10,487 nucleotides of DNA from Methylococcaceae bacterium NSP1-2 (GCA_002256685.1 NQJH01000128.1:1-10487); one strand, 5' to 3'. Counted from the stretch's first letter, positions 1-6,912 are shown. A program made the numbers and translations. The notes: a model not told the origin generated them from the sequence alone.

Positions 1-350
1 CCAATTTTTATATCAATGGGCAAATCGTCCAGCCGTTCACCGACATTTTTAAGTTTAATGCGTTCAACAAACTCGGCAATCATCAGTTGTTGGCGATTAA
101 AAGCTAACTCACCCACTACACCCGATGGCCACAATCCTTGTGCCTGCATTTTTTTCACCGATAATGTATCACCGCTTAACTCTGCGGCTATCCAGTCCTG
201 ATAAATGCCATAACCTTCTAATTTACCGATAGCAAACGGTTCACGCTCTTCTGACTTACTGTCATGATTGTTAAAACGTATGCCTAGCTCTCTGAAAAAA
301 TAGCGTTGCGGATGTCTAAAAAAACTAAATAATTCATTTACTTCAATCAT
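1..350 (-). CDS. recC: RecC C-terminal domain, separate frame, partial (runs off left edge)
   Basis: This is the beginning of the C-terminal, nuclease-like domain of exodeoxyribonuclease V subunit gamma, read from ATG at 350-348 with no stop to the window edge (116 full codons). It starts MIEVNELFSFFRHPQRYFF, which lines up with the E. coli RecC stretch LETLQRFWAHPVRAFF. A later part, EREPFAIGKLEGYGIYQDW, matches EEPFILEGLSRYQINQQ. In E. coli this domain is catalytically dead and helps hold RecB and RecD and carry the single strands. The frame differs from the preceding recC segment. Its ATG overlaps that segment's TGA (ATGATTGA, 343-350), and an AGGGGA Shine-Dalgarno-like site lies 6 nt upstream (357-362). 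It could therefore be translated as a separate, coupled polypeptide, or it may be the tail of one recC broken by a one-base error. The family assignment is firm; the gene structure is not. Confidence 0.85.
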   Translation of the reverse strand, partial: MIEVNELFSFFRHPQRYFFRELGIRFNNHDSKSEEREPFAIGKLEGYGIYQDWIAAELSGDTLSVKKMQAQGLWPSGVVGELAFNRQQLMIAEFVERIKLKNVGERLDDLPIDIKI

Positions 351-2640
351 TTGCCGTCCCCTGTGTAACAGTACCTTGCCACCATAAGGTAACGGGTGGT
401 TTTGGGGCAGCTATCGCGTTGGCGGTTTCCAAATCACTGGCTGAATAATTAATAAGCTGGGCAGAACTGCCATCAAAATAACGCGAACTAAAGGCTTGCA
501 ACGGCTCTTTAATGGTTGGGTTTTCGAGTGCATAACTGTCTTGTAACACCTCCAGCAATTCACTGATAATCACTGACGGCGGAATGGGCGTATTTTGACT
601 AATCGACTGCCCGATATAAGTCATAATCAATCGCTGTCTAGCGGATAACAAAATTTCTAAAAACTGATAACGGTCATCGGCACGGCGTGAACGGTCGCCT
701 TTATGATAATGTTGGCTTAATAAATCAAAGGTCGGATTGCGGTCAATTTTAGGAAATTCACCGTCATTAATGCCTAATAACGCAATGACTTTAAACGGAA
801 TCGAGCGCATCGGTAGCATCGAACAAAAGGTAAGTTGCCCACGCAAAAAACCATTCGACGATTTACGCTCAGACACTGTGCCTTCCATCCAACTGACAAC
901 CACTTGCAACTCCACCGTGTCATTATGCACGCTTGAGACATCGGCGGATAATTCGCCCAGTAATTCTTTTAGCTGTTGTAATTCAATCGGATCAACATTC
1001 ACTAGCAACTGGTCAGCATAATAACTCAGTTGGTTATGCCAGTTTTTCAGGGTTTTCGCTTGTTTTAATTCCTGACTGGCTTTAAATAACAACGCCATAA
1101 AATCACATAAACCACCCAATGCCAATGCCGCCGCGCCTTCAATTTCCTTATAAGGCAAAACACCATCGACAAAATCAGCATCACTGCCCACCGCGTAACC
1201 CATTAACAAGCGATCTAACATCGCTTGCCAAGTGTTTTCACTGAGTTCAGGTAATCCTAAAGCTTTTTTGTGTTGCGCAGATTTTCCCCAGCGCACCGAT
1301 GTTGTGTTTATCCAATGTCTAATCAAATCTAAATCGGTTTCTGATAAACCAAAACTGGGATAAACCACGTCTTGTTCCAATAAATCCAACACCGTTTGCC
1401 AACCAAAACGGCTTTGACTAACGCTTAAAAAACGGATGAACGCATCCAGCGCGTGATTACTCAGCCGCAAACTACGGTCAGCAATCGCGTGTTGAATATC
1501 GCTAAACACGGCGGAAATAAATGATTCATAGTTTTGAATATCAGGCGCGATAACGACAATATCACGCAACTGTAAATCAGTGTTTTGTTCCAGCGCGTGT
1601 AATAATTGATTTCTTAATACTTCCACTTCACGCATTCGCGAATGACAAGCATGAATGCTAATGGAGTCATCGGGTTGTAGTGGCGTGCGTGTCTCTATCG
1701 TATTATTCAAAATATCATTTTGCAGGCGTTGCAGATTATTCAGCGGTGCGGTATTTTCATCAAAACTCTCTAACTCCACGGTAAAAGCAATCTCTTCTTC
1801 CAATAAGATTGCCTGAAATTCACGCCCTTGCTGCCCTAAGCTCGATAATAATGGATGCCCGATAAAACTATTTTCTTCATCGGCAAGCCGCTGGCGTTTA
1901 CTGGGAATATCTGCCCAAAAATCACAAGACGGATTCAGCAAAAATAAATGCAGCTGACAATGTTTAGATAAACCCTCTAAATATTTTAAAAACAGCGGCG
2001 GCATGGTATTAACCCCAAAAATACAAATCCGCTCAGGCAATTTTTCACTAAAAGCCCCCTCCTCTGCGGCATTGAGTTTATCTATCACCTGCAACCATAA
2101 CGAACCACGGTGTTTATGACCTATTTGTTGCGTCACTTGCCGCCACAACGCTTTTTGCCAGCGTTCAGTTGCGGTGTTGTACAGCAGTTTATTCGCTTGC
2201 CATAGTGCGAGCATATCAGGGCGCATAATTTGATATTGGTCAAAAATTTTTGCCAGTTGTAAGGCGAGTTGATAGCGTTTTAAAGCAATGCTATCGCCCG
2301 CTAAATACTGTCTTAACGGCAATAATTCCTCACTGTCTAACCGCCGCAATAACGCCTCCAACCGCCACAACATCAAATGCCGATCAAACGCCGCATCATT
2401 CAAACGGCTATCAATTTTATCCGCCAACGAACTAAAAAATTTCCCCGGAAATAAAAAATCATAGTTACCCCAGACTTTCAGTTCATTAGCTAATTGCTGT
2501 GATAACCAGCGTTCCATACCCTGACTTTGAATTAAAAACAGCTCTTTGCTAAACGGTGAACTTAACGGCGCGGTGCTAATCACCGTCGTTAAATGCGCAA
2601 CTAGATTTTCAGTTTTATTGGAGCTGTGCAGAATAAACAT
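343..2640 (-). CDS. recC: RecC (exodeoxyribonuclease V subunit gamma), helicase-like N-terminal part, ends early
   Basis: RecC is the non-catalytic gamma subunit of RecBCD; it splits the DNA duplex and recognises Chi in E. coli. These 765 residues align by eye with the helicase-like body of E. coli RecC (about 1120 residues in total). Landmarks counted from the ATG are MFILHSSN at 1-8 (E. coli MLRVYHSN), IQSQGMERWL at 37-46, CHSRMREVEVL at 332-342, RSIPFKVIALLGINDGEFP near 612-630 and GDRSRRADDRYQFLE at 648-662. The ATG at 2640 is preferred over an in-frame TTG at 2664 because homology begins there and the TTG sits at the predicted transcript start. No clear Shine-Dalgarno site is seen. The protein ends at TGA 343-345, just where the C-terminal domain should begin; that domain continues in the next frame. 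Removing one base nearby, for example one G of the GGGG at 358-361, would fuse the two. recB and recD would be expected to the left of the window. Confidence 0.95.
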   Translation of the reverse strand: MFILHSSNKTENLVAHLTTVISTAPLSSPFSKELFLIQSQGMERWLSQQLANELKVWGNYDFLFPGKFFSSLADKIDSRLNDAAFDRHLMLWRLEALLRRLDSEELLPLRQYLAGDSIALKRYQLALQLAKIFDQYQIMRPDMLALWQANKLLYNTATERWQKALWRQVTQQIGHKHRGSLWLQVIDKLNAAEEGAFSEKLPERICIFGVNTMPPLFLKYLEGLSKHCQLHLFLLNPSCDFWADIPSKRQRLADEENSFIGHPLLSSLGQQGREFQAILLEEEIAFTVELESFDENTAPLNNLQRLQNDILNNTIETRTPLQPDDSISIHACHSRMREVEVLRNQLLHALEQNTDLQLRDIVVIAPDIQNYESFISAVFSDIQHAIADRSLRLSNHALDAFIRFLSVSQSRFGWQTVLDLLEQDVVYPSFGLSETDLDLIRHWINTTSVRWGKSAQHKKALGLPELSENTWQAMLDRLLMGYAVGSDADFVDGVLPYKEIEGAAALALGGLCDFMALLFKASQELKQAKTLKNWHNQLSYYADQLLVNVDPIELQQLKELLGELSADVSSVHNDTVELQVVVSWMEGTVSERKSSNGFLRGQLTFCSMLPMRSIPFKVIALLGINDGEFPKIDRNPTFDLLSQHYHKGDRSRRADDRYQFLEILLSARQRLIMTYIGQSISQNTPIPPSVIISELLEVLQDSYALENPTIKEPLQAFSSRYFDGSSAQLINYSASDLETANAIAAPKPPVTLWWQGTVTQGTAND

Positions 2641-2672
2641 AAGTGAATGATTCAGTGTAAACAAGTTAGCGC

Positions 2673-2680
2673 ATTATAAT
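2673..2680. promoter_or_regulatory. Palindromic -10 element shared by divergent recC and DUF2238 promoters (putative)
   Basis: ATTATAAT is its own reverse complement, so it offers a perfect TATAAT to both strands: 2675-2680 on plus and 2673-2678 on minus. It lies in the 81-nt gap between the divergent starts of recC and the DUF2238 gene. On minus it would start transcripts near 2665, leaving a leader of about 25 nt before the recC ATG. No strong -35 is visible: plus has only a weak TTCAGT at 2651-2656, and minus has none. This is a prediction from sequence only. Confidence 0.45.
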
Positions 2681-2721
2681 AGCCGAGAAGCTTGGTATAG
2701 CGTAGAGGCGCGTGAACAGTG

Positions 2722-3321
2722 ATGAATAAAATTGGCGTGGGGGTATTTTTTCTAGTATTGGTCTGGTCAGCCATTAACCCAAAAGACTATTTAACATGGA
2801 TCATGGAAATCGCCCCCGCCATTATCGCTTTTATCGTTTTGTTAGTGACACAAAAGCGTTTTCCACTCACCAACTTACTGTACCGTTTAATTTTAATCCA
2901 CTGTATCATTTTGATGATAGGCGGGCATTACACCTACGCCGAAGTGCCATTATTCGATTGGCTAAAAAATAACGGGCATTTCGACCGCAACAACTACGAT
3001 AAAATTGGACATTTTGCCCAAGGCTTCGTCCCCGCCATTGTTGCCAGAGAAATCATTATTAGACATGCTGTGCTTAACAATCAAGGCTGGCTAAATTTTT
3101 TTGTCATCAGTGTGTGTCTAGCTATCAGCGCATTTTACGAGCTGATTGAATGGTGGGGAGCATTATTAATCGGGCAAGAGGCAGAAGCCTTTTTAGGTAC
3201 GCAAGGCTATATATGGGACACGCAATCGGATATGGCTTATGCGTTATTGGGTGTGGTTCTGGCGTTAGTTACCTTATCACAATTGCATAATCGGGCTATT
3301 GAAAGGCTGCATCATCTGTAA
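2722..3321 (+). CDS. DUF2238 / YjdF-like inner-membrane protein
   Basis: This 199-residue polytopic membrane protein has the hallmarks of the DUF2238 family (E. coli YjdF type): HYTYAEVPLFDW at 69-80, NNYDKIGHFAQGF at 90-102, FYELIEWW at 138-145 and FLGTQGYIWDTQSDM at 157-171. Hydrophobic segments at roughly 4-18, 25-43, 52-70, 99-113, 125-146 and 170-187 suggest about six membrane passes. The acidic, aromatic and histidine motifs lie between or at the ends of these helices, as in the family. The biochemical role is unknown. The start could be this ATG or the GTG directly before it (2719); a weak AGAGG at 2704-2708 fits the GTG slightly better. The gene is divergent from recC, and nothing in the sequence shows a functional link between them. 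Confidence 0.88.
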   Translation: MNKIGVGVFFLVLVWSAINPKDYLTWIMEIAPAIIAFIVLLVTQKRFPLTNLLYRLILIHCIILMIGGHYTYAEVPLFDWLKNNGHFDRNNYDKIGHFAQGFVPAIVAREIIIRHAVLNNQGWLNFFVISVCLAISAFYELIEWWGALLIGQEAEAFLGTQGYIWDTQSDMAYALLGVVLALVTLSQLHNRAIERLHHL

Positions 3322-3346
3322 AAAGCACCGCTAAAAATTACGCATC

Positions 3347-3352
3347 TATAAT
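3347..3352 (+). promoter_or_regulatory. Possible -10 box for the 130-residue ORF
   Basis: A perfect TATAAT lies 39 nt upstream of the ATG at 3392, in the short gap after the DUF2238 gene. No convincing -35 hexamer stands about 17 nt before it, so this is a weak call based on the -10 and its position. It would place the transcript start near 3359. Confidence 0.3.
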
Positions 3353-3391
3353 AAAATGACCGATAACCGCACAAAAAATTGAGTACAGCAG

Positions 3392-3784
3392 ATGAACGCA
3401 CTAAAAAACTATAACGAACTGAATCCAGAGAGCCGAGCGGCAATCGCCTTTGAAGCCCACACGTTAGAAGACAGCGAAACCGTACAACTCATTGAAGCAA
3501 GTTTTAAAGATCAAAATAGCGACTGGTGTCTTTATGCGGATAGACTCACTAACCTTAATTTATTGATGCTCAGTTTAACAGGGGTATATTGGAAATTAGC
3601 GGCCACCCATGATTTTAGAAGTGCGTGGGCAACTCAGGAAGTCATTAAAGCAGTGTGTGAACAAGCAGAGCTTAACATCACGCTAATCTTTGAATGTAAT
3701 GACATTGAACCATTACCCTCACCTATTCAATATGATGCTGATTGGTTGCATGAACTTAAACAAACTTTTATTGCTAGACTCTGA
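3392..3784 (+). CDS. Hypothetical protein, 130 residues, unrecognised
   Basis: I do not recognise this protein. It is an acidic, soluble-looking sequence without a signal peptide. It has several likely amphipathic helices, a conserved-looking centre (DWCLYADRLTNLNLLML, about 44-60), two aromatic-rich stretches (VYWKLA near 65-70, ADWLH near 116-120) and three cysteines, at 46, 89 and 102. There is no membrane segment or nucleotide-binding motif. The start is ATG at 3392 with only weak upstream purines; an in-frame TGA lies a few codons before it, so the start cannot be much earlier. It follows the DUF2238 gene on the same strand by 70 nt and ends about 100 nt before a tRNA-Pro gene with its own promoter. 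Length, ordinary codon use and the lack of any overlapping gene favour a real gene. Confidence 0.65.
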   Translation: MNALKNYNELNPESRAAIAFEAHTLEDSETVQLIEASFKDQNSDWCLYADRLTNLNLLMLSLTGVYWKLAATHDFRSAWATQEVIKAVCEQAELNITLIFECNDIEPLPSPIQYDADWLHELKQTFIARL

Positions 3785-3803
3785 GTAATTCTAAAAAAAG
3801 TTC

Positions 3804-3832
3804 TTGACTGATATTCGATATTTTATTATCAT
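3804..3832 (+). promoter_or_regulatory. Sigma-70-type promoter of the tRNA-Pro gene
   Basis: TTGACT at 3804-3809 and TATCAT at 3827-3832 are separated by 17 nt, and each matches five of six consensus bases. A start near 3839 would give a roughly 44-nt 5' leader before the mature tRNA-Pro at 3883. The leader contains a small CACTC/GAGTG hairpin (3841-3845 with 3853-3857) followed by TTTATTTT. That stem looks too weak to act as an efficient terminator. Confidence 0.65.
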
Positions 3833-3882
3833 ATTCGTTCCACTCAGGGATGGAGTGTTTATTTTAAGAAGGAAAAATTTAT

Positions 3883-3959
3883 CGGGGTGTAGCGCAGTTT
3901 GGTAGCGCGCCTGCTTTGGGAGCAGGATGTCGGGGGTTCGAATCCCTCCACCCCGACCA
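3883..3959 (+). tRNA. tRNA-Pro (anticodon UGG)
   Basis: This is a complete 77-nt cloverleaf. The acceptor stem CGGGGTG (3883-3889) pairs with CACCCCG (3949-3955), then A and an encoded CCA (3957-3959). The anticodon stem CCTGC/GCAGG encloses the loop TTTGGGA (3915-3921), giving anticodon TGG at 3917-3919. The T-arm holds the usual GGTTCGAATCC. It is intact and probably functional, and it reads CCN proline codons. It heads what looks like a small tRNA transcript, with a truncated tRNA-Arg 90 nt downstream. Confidence 0.97.
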
Positions 3960-4049
3960 AATTTATTCTGAATTATCATCAAGCTACTAATAGCATATTC
4001 CAGTATGTTGAGTTGGCAGTTAGTTTTTCAAAAAGTGGCCTTATTCTAA

Positions 4050-4114
4050 GGGGTTATAGCTCAGCTGGATAGAGCATCGGCCTTCTAAGCCGAGGGTCGC
4101 AGGTTCGAATCCTG
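4050..4114 (+). pseudogene. 3'-truncated tRNA-Arg (anticodon UCU)
   Basis: From 4050 the sequence follows a tRNA: 5' acceptor strand GGGGTTA (4050-4056), D-arm GCTC/GAGC, anticodon stem TCGGC/GCCGA with loop CTTCTAA (anticodon TCT at 4084-4086), and T-arm GCAGG-TTCGAAT-CCTG to 4114. It then departs. The last T-stem base is G instead of the C needed to pair with 4099. The next seven bases, ATTTATC, cannot pair with GGGGTTA, where TAACCCC is expected. No discriminator-CCA end follows. The 3' acceptor strand is therefore missing, and the product should not be aminoacylated. Truncation, recombination at the T-arm or an assembly join could each explain it. If the organism depends on tRNA-Arg(UCU), an intact copy must lie elsewhere. 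Confidence 0.8.
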
Positions 4115-4197
4115 GATTTATCAATAGTCCGTAATACTCCTGTTTTTCGTCTGTATTTTCTCAACTCAATCTCGTTTAATCCTCTGCACCACCCATT

Positions 4198-4223
4198 AGC
4201 ATACCGCTATACTTTTCTTTTTT
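4198..4223 (+). terminator. Weak terminator-like hairpin with T-rich tail
   Basis: AGCATA (4198-4203) and TATACT (4208-4213) form an imperfect six-pair stem with one mismatch around a CCGC loop, followed by TTTCTTTTTT. It could end plus-strand transcription from the tRNA region before the convergent SulP gene. The stem is short and AT-rich, so confidence is low. The rest of 4115-4238 shows no gene. Confidence 0.22.
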
Positions 4224-4238
4224 GACAAGATACTCCTT

Positions 4239-6422
4239 TTATAACAAGCGTTTAACTCTAGCGTCTACGATAAATAAACGCCTTGCTAATAATAAAATCA
4301 TCACCCGTTCAAATTCAGCATACGCTTCGATGGCATTTGCTTTCATTAAGTCCAAATTAGCTGACGATATTTCATAAACCACTGAAGGCTTAGTGGTAAT
4401 AATTGAAGCAGCACGCGGTTGTTTTAAAATTAAACCAATTTCCCCGACAAACAATCCTGTACTTATTCTTTGTAGATAAAGACGTTTCCCCGTCTCTGAT
4501 TCAAAGAAAACATCTAAACAACCTGATTCAATAAAATAGAGCTTTTCAGCAGTATCACCTTGGCGAATTAAATAATAATCTACCGGTATGTCTTTTTTTT
4601 CAAAGAAACTTGTTATGACAGCAATTTCTGTCGCATTTACCCCAGAATCCACTAATATTTTTTCAAAGGTAAAAAAATTATTATTCTGTTGGAATTCAGC
4701 TAAAATTTCATTTTCACACCAATCTAAACCATAATTTAGTTCGGAAAAATAGCTTAATAAACGACTGTCTACTAAGGTAGTATTCAAAACCAGTTTAATA
4801 TTATCAGGTACATTGGTAAAAATAAGCTGAATATCATTGACCATTGATAATTGCTGTATTTTCTGTAAGCTATAAACGGTAGAAGAATCCATTCCTGTTA
4901 CTTGCCGCCAATCTAATAAAATATATTTTAAAGGAGGTAAAACAGTAGAATTAGCCCGTTCTCTTAATTGAACACACAATTTATTCGCTGTGCCAAAAAA
5001 AATAAAGCCGGTTAACATAATAACTTGTGTTTTTTTTCCTTGTTCAATCAATAGTTGTTGTTGATCTGCTCCACGTTGCGTATTGCTTTGTAATTCGCTA
5101 CCCGATAAAGAATTTTTAATAATACTAACGTTGCTAAAATTAATGGCAAATAGTGATAACGCGATAACGATACCAAAGGCAACACCCTGCATAAAACCAC
5201 TGAAAATAATAATAAGCATCACCAGCACTACAATAGCATATTCGGTTTTATTCAGTTTAAACCAAACGCTATAAATCCAGTCATATAAAAAATCTATACC
5301 GATATAAATTAAAAAACCACCAATGACAAAATTTGGTAAGAAATTTAATGCAGGTAAACAAAAATACAACACTAAAAAAGTTACTAAGGCACTGATTAAG
5401 CCTAAACTTCGACTCATGATATTCATTCGATAACTTAAAGAAGTCATATCAACTGCCGCATAACCGACTGTCGCACCACATAGCCCAGAAAATAGATTAG
5501 CAATACCTGTGACTTTAAGGGATTTATTTAAGTCCATGTCTTTCTTTGTCAATATTTCAATGGCATTTATATTAAGCAATAAAGCGATTGCAGAGACTAA
5601 TACCAATGCAGGAATGCCACTACTGACTTGCTTTAATACAAATAACCAATTCACAGTACCTATATTGAATATGGCTAAATTTTTATCATTTACTTCTGGA
5701 ATAGAACTGAGTAACCAGCCTTGAGTTTTAATTTCCGCAATAGAAATATCTTGTATGATTAATGTTAAATAAAAACCCCCTATTGTTGTTACCAGTATAG
5801 CGGGCAATATAAGTATATTTTTGTAGCGTTTAAGCATGAAAAATAATATAAATCCAAAAGCTAATCCTAATAACCATTTTGATAAATAGTTTTCATGAAA
5901 CAAAATAGCTAACGATAAATTTTCGTGTCCGCCTAAAATAAGTTCAATGCCGCCTTGTACTATGGTCCAACCCGTTCCCGCTAAAAAACCAGCAATAACA
6001 GGATATGGCATATATCTGATTAGATCACCTAATTTAAACCGACCCAGTAAATAAAAAAACAAACCAGTCACTACCGTAGTAATAACAATTGCACTGGTTG
6101 CGACGACAAATAGTTCGTTATTATTTATGGTTGGGTTTTTCAGTATGATGCCATTAATTATTGTCATTAAAACAATAGCTGGCGTTTCTTGAATAGAGCA
6201 TAGACTGCCTATTAATGAACTATAAATTGCAATTAATAGACTCAGCACAATGTATCCGATTAACATCATGCTGATACCCGAACTTAAAAAGGCGGTTAAT
6301 TTTCCCGAAAAAATAAGTGCGGCGATGGAAATGGTGAAAAAAGTCTGTATAAAACCAATAAAAACGCCACCAAAAAAAATTGATAGCCATGAAGCATGGT
6401 CGAAGTGAAATTTATCTTTCAT
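4239..6422 (-). CDS. SulP-family anion transporter with STAS and cyclic-nucleotide-binding domains
   Basis: This 727-residue inner-membrane transporter has three parts. Residues about 10-430 form the SulP (SLC26-like) membrane domain with many hydrophobic segments; conserved-looking spots are SIQETPAIVL at 76-85, RYMPYPVIAGFLAGTGW at 136-152 and an LPNFVIGGFLIYIG stretch at 362-375. Residues about 465-575 form a STAS domain, with LDWRQVTGMDSSTVYSL at 503-519 holding the DSS that ends the regulatory loop. Residues about 600-715 resemble a cyclic-nucleotide-binding domain; G660-E661 and P669-R670-A671-A672 fit the phosphate-binding cassette, including the arginine that contacts cyclic phosphate in CRP-like folds. 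SulP proteins carry sulfate, bicarbonate, dicarboxylates and other anions, and the substrate here cannot be told. The cNMP domain suggests gating by cAMP or a related ligand (inference). The gene looks more AT-rich than its neighbours and stops 124 bp from a truncated tRNA. No clear Shine-Dalgarno site precedes the ATG. Confidence 0.93.
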   Translation of the reverse strand: MKDKFHFDHASWLSIFFGGVFIGFIQTFFTISIAALIFSGKLTAFLSSGISMMLIGYIVLSLLIAIYSSLIGSLCSIQETPAIVLMTIINGIILKNPTINNNELFVVATSAIVITTVVTGLFFYLLGRFKLGDLIRYMPYPVIAGFLAGTGWTIVQGGIELILGGHENLSLAILFHENYLSKWLLGLAFGFILFFMLKRYKNILILPAILVTTIGGFYLTLIIQDISIAEIKTQGWLLSSIPEVNDKNLAIFNIGTVNWLFVLKQVSSGIPALVLVSAIALLLNINAIEILTKKDMDLNKSLKVTGIANLFSGLCGATVGYAAVDMTSLSYRMNIMSRSLGLISALVTFLVLYFCLPALNFLPNFVIGGFLIYIGIDFLYDWIYSVWFKLNKTEYAIVVLVMLIIIFSGFMQGVAFGIVIALSLFAINFSNVSIIKNSLSGSELQSNTQRGADQQQLLIEQGKKTQVIMLTGFIFFGTANKLCVQLRERANSTVLPPLKYILLDWRQVTGMDSSTVYSLQKIQQLSMVNDIQLIFTNVPDNIKLVLNTTLVDSRLLSYFSELNYGLDWCENEILAEFQQNNNFFTFEKILVDSGVNATEIAVITSFFEKKDIPVDYYLIRQGDTAEKLYFIESGCLDVFFESETGKRLYLQRISTGLFVGEIGLILKQPRAASIITTKPSVVYEISSANLDLMKANAIEAYAEFERVMILLLARRLFIVDARVKRLL

Positions 6423-6484
6423 AAAGAACGTGTCAACTGCTAGCTAGACTTTCACTTGCTGTTTTGAGGGGATTAAGACGTGAG

Positions 6485-6512
6485 GGTAAGGGCAACGTTT
6501 TTTGCCCTTACC
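6485..6512. repeat. Perfect 11-bp inverted repeat between two minus-strand genes
   Basis: GGTAAGGGCAA (6485-6495) and TTGCCCTTACC (6502-6512) are perfect complements around a six-base CGTTTT loop. The element sits 14 nt after the stop of the DUF4870-like gene and 62 nt before the SulP start. As minus-strand RNA it forms a strong hairpin, but no U-run follows, so it is not a standard intrinsic terminator. It may block readthrough or degradation, or it may be a dispersed repeat unit. Confidence 0.7.
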
Positions 6513-6525
6513 TTGGTAAGAAAAA

Positions 6526-6888
6526 TTAATTTGATGCCTTGATAGGTCGATCAGAATTTAACGCACTCCAACCGATAACAATTCTATAAACCAATAGTAA
6601 AATCGTTGGTAGCAGAATATATAAACCAATACCCGTTTCAAAAGTGAGTCCCGCTAAGGCGAATCCTGCTAGCGTCACCCAAGCGGTATAAATTTGCCAG
6701 TTAAAATGAGATTCCAGCCACGTTCCCTGTGCGTCACTACGATTCATGAAATTGATAGCCACACCGATTAGTAACGGCACACCTAAAAGCGTAAAAGATA
6801 GCAATTGACATAAATATACAGTGGTTGCTAGTCGCTTTAAGGTTTGTAATTTTTCAGTATCTTGCTGATTATCGGATAATTCGTTCAT
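6526..6888 (-). CDS. Small integral membrane protein, COG3671 / DUF4870-like
   Basis: This 120-residue protein has a charged N-terminus (1-18) and about three hydrophobic segments (near 20-47, 65-84 and 85-106). Between the first two lies GTWLESHFNWQI (55-66), the soluble loop motif typical of the small membrane proteins grouped as COG3671 and related to DUF4870. Their function is not known. The start at 6888 is supported by TAGG about six bases upstream on the minus strand, in a stretch with repeated AGGT. It follows sbcC by 87 nt in the same direction and precedes the SulP gene, with a strong hairpin between them. The three genes may share some transcription, but nothing in the sequence ties their functions together. 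Family assignment is from memory of the motif. Confidence 0.78.
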   Translation of the reverse strand: MNELSDNQQDTEKLQTLKRLATTVYLCQLLSFTLLGVPLLIGVAINFMNRSDAQGTWLESHFNWQIYTAWVTLAGFALAGLTFETGIGLYILLPTILLLVYRIVIGWSALNSDRPIKASN

Positions 6889-6912
6889 AACATACCTACC
6901 TATTGTATTTTT

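Noticed and set aside
16..201. Plus-strand 61-codon ORF at the left end
   Set aside because: It lies wholly opposite the recC C-terminal frame, which matches RecC, and shows no coding features of its own.
737..2435. Plus-strand ORFs of 61-94 codons inside recC
   Set aside because: They are antisense shadows of the recC body, with no independent start signals or recognisable sequence.
2641..2664. TTG at 2664 as the recC start
   Set aside because: RecC homology begins at the ATG at 2640, and the TTG coincides with the predicted transcript start with no ribosome-binding site.
3841..3865. CACTC/GAGTG hairpin with T-rich tail in the tRNA-Pro leader as a terminator or attenuator
   Set aside because: The stem is five pairs and the tail is interrupted by A. 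It lies between a good promoter and the tRNA it should express, so efficient termination is unlikely.
3791..3982. Minus-strand 63-codon ORF containing GRGGGIRTPDILLPKQ
   Set aside because: It is the antisense translation of the tRNA-Pro gene. GGIRTPD-type peptides are a well-known false annotation produced by reading tRNA T-arms as protein.
4111..4135. Fusion of tRNA-Arg with the anticodon arm of a downstream tRNA-His through CCTGGATT
   Set aside because: Only eight bases resemble a tRNA-His anticodon arm and the following bases do not continue the match, so this is probably chance.
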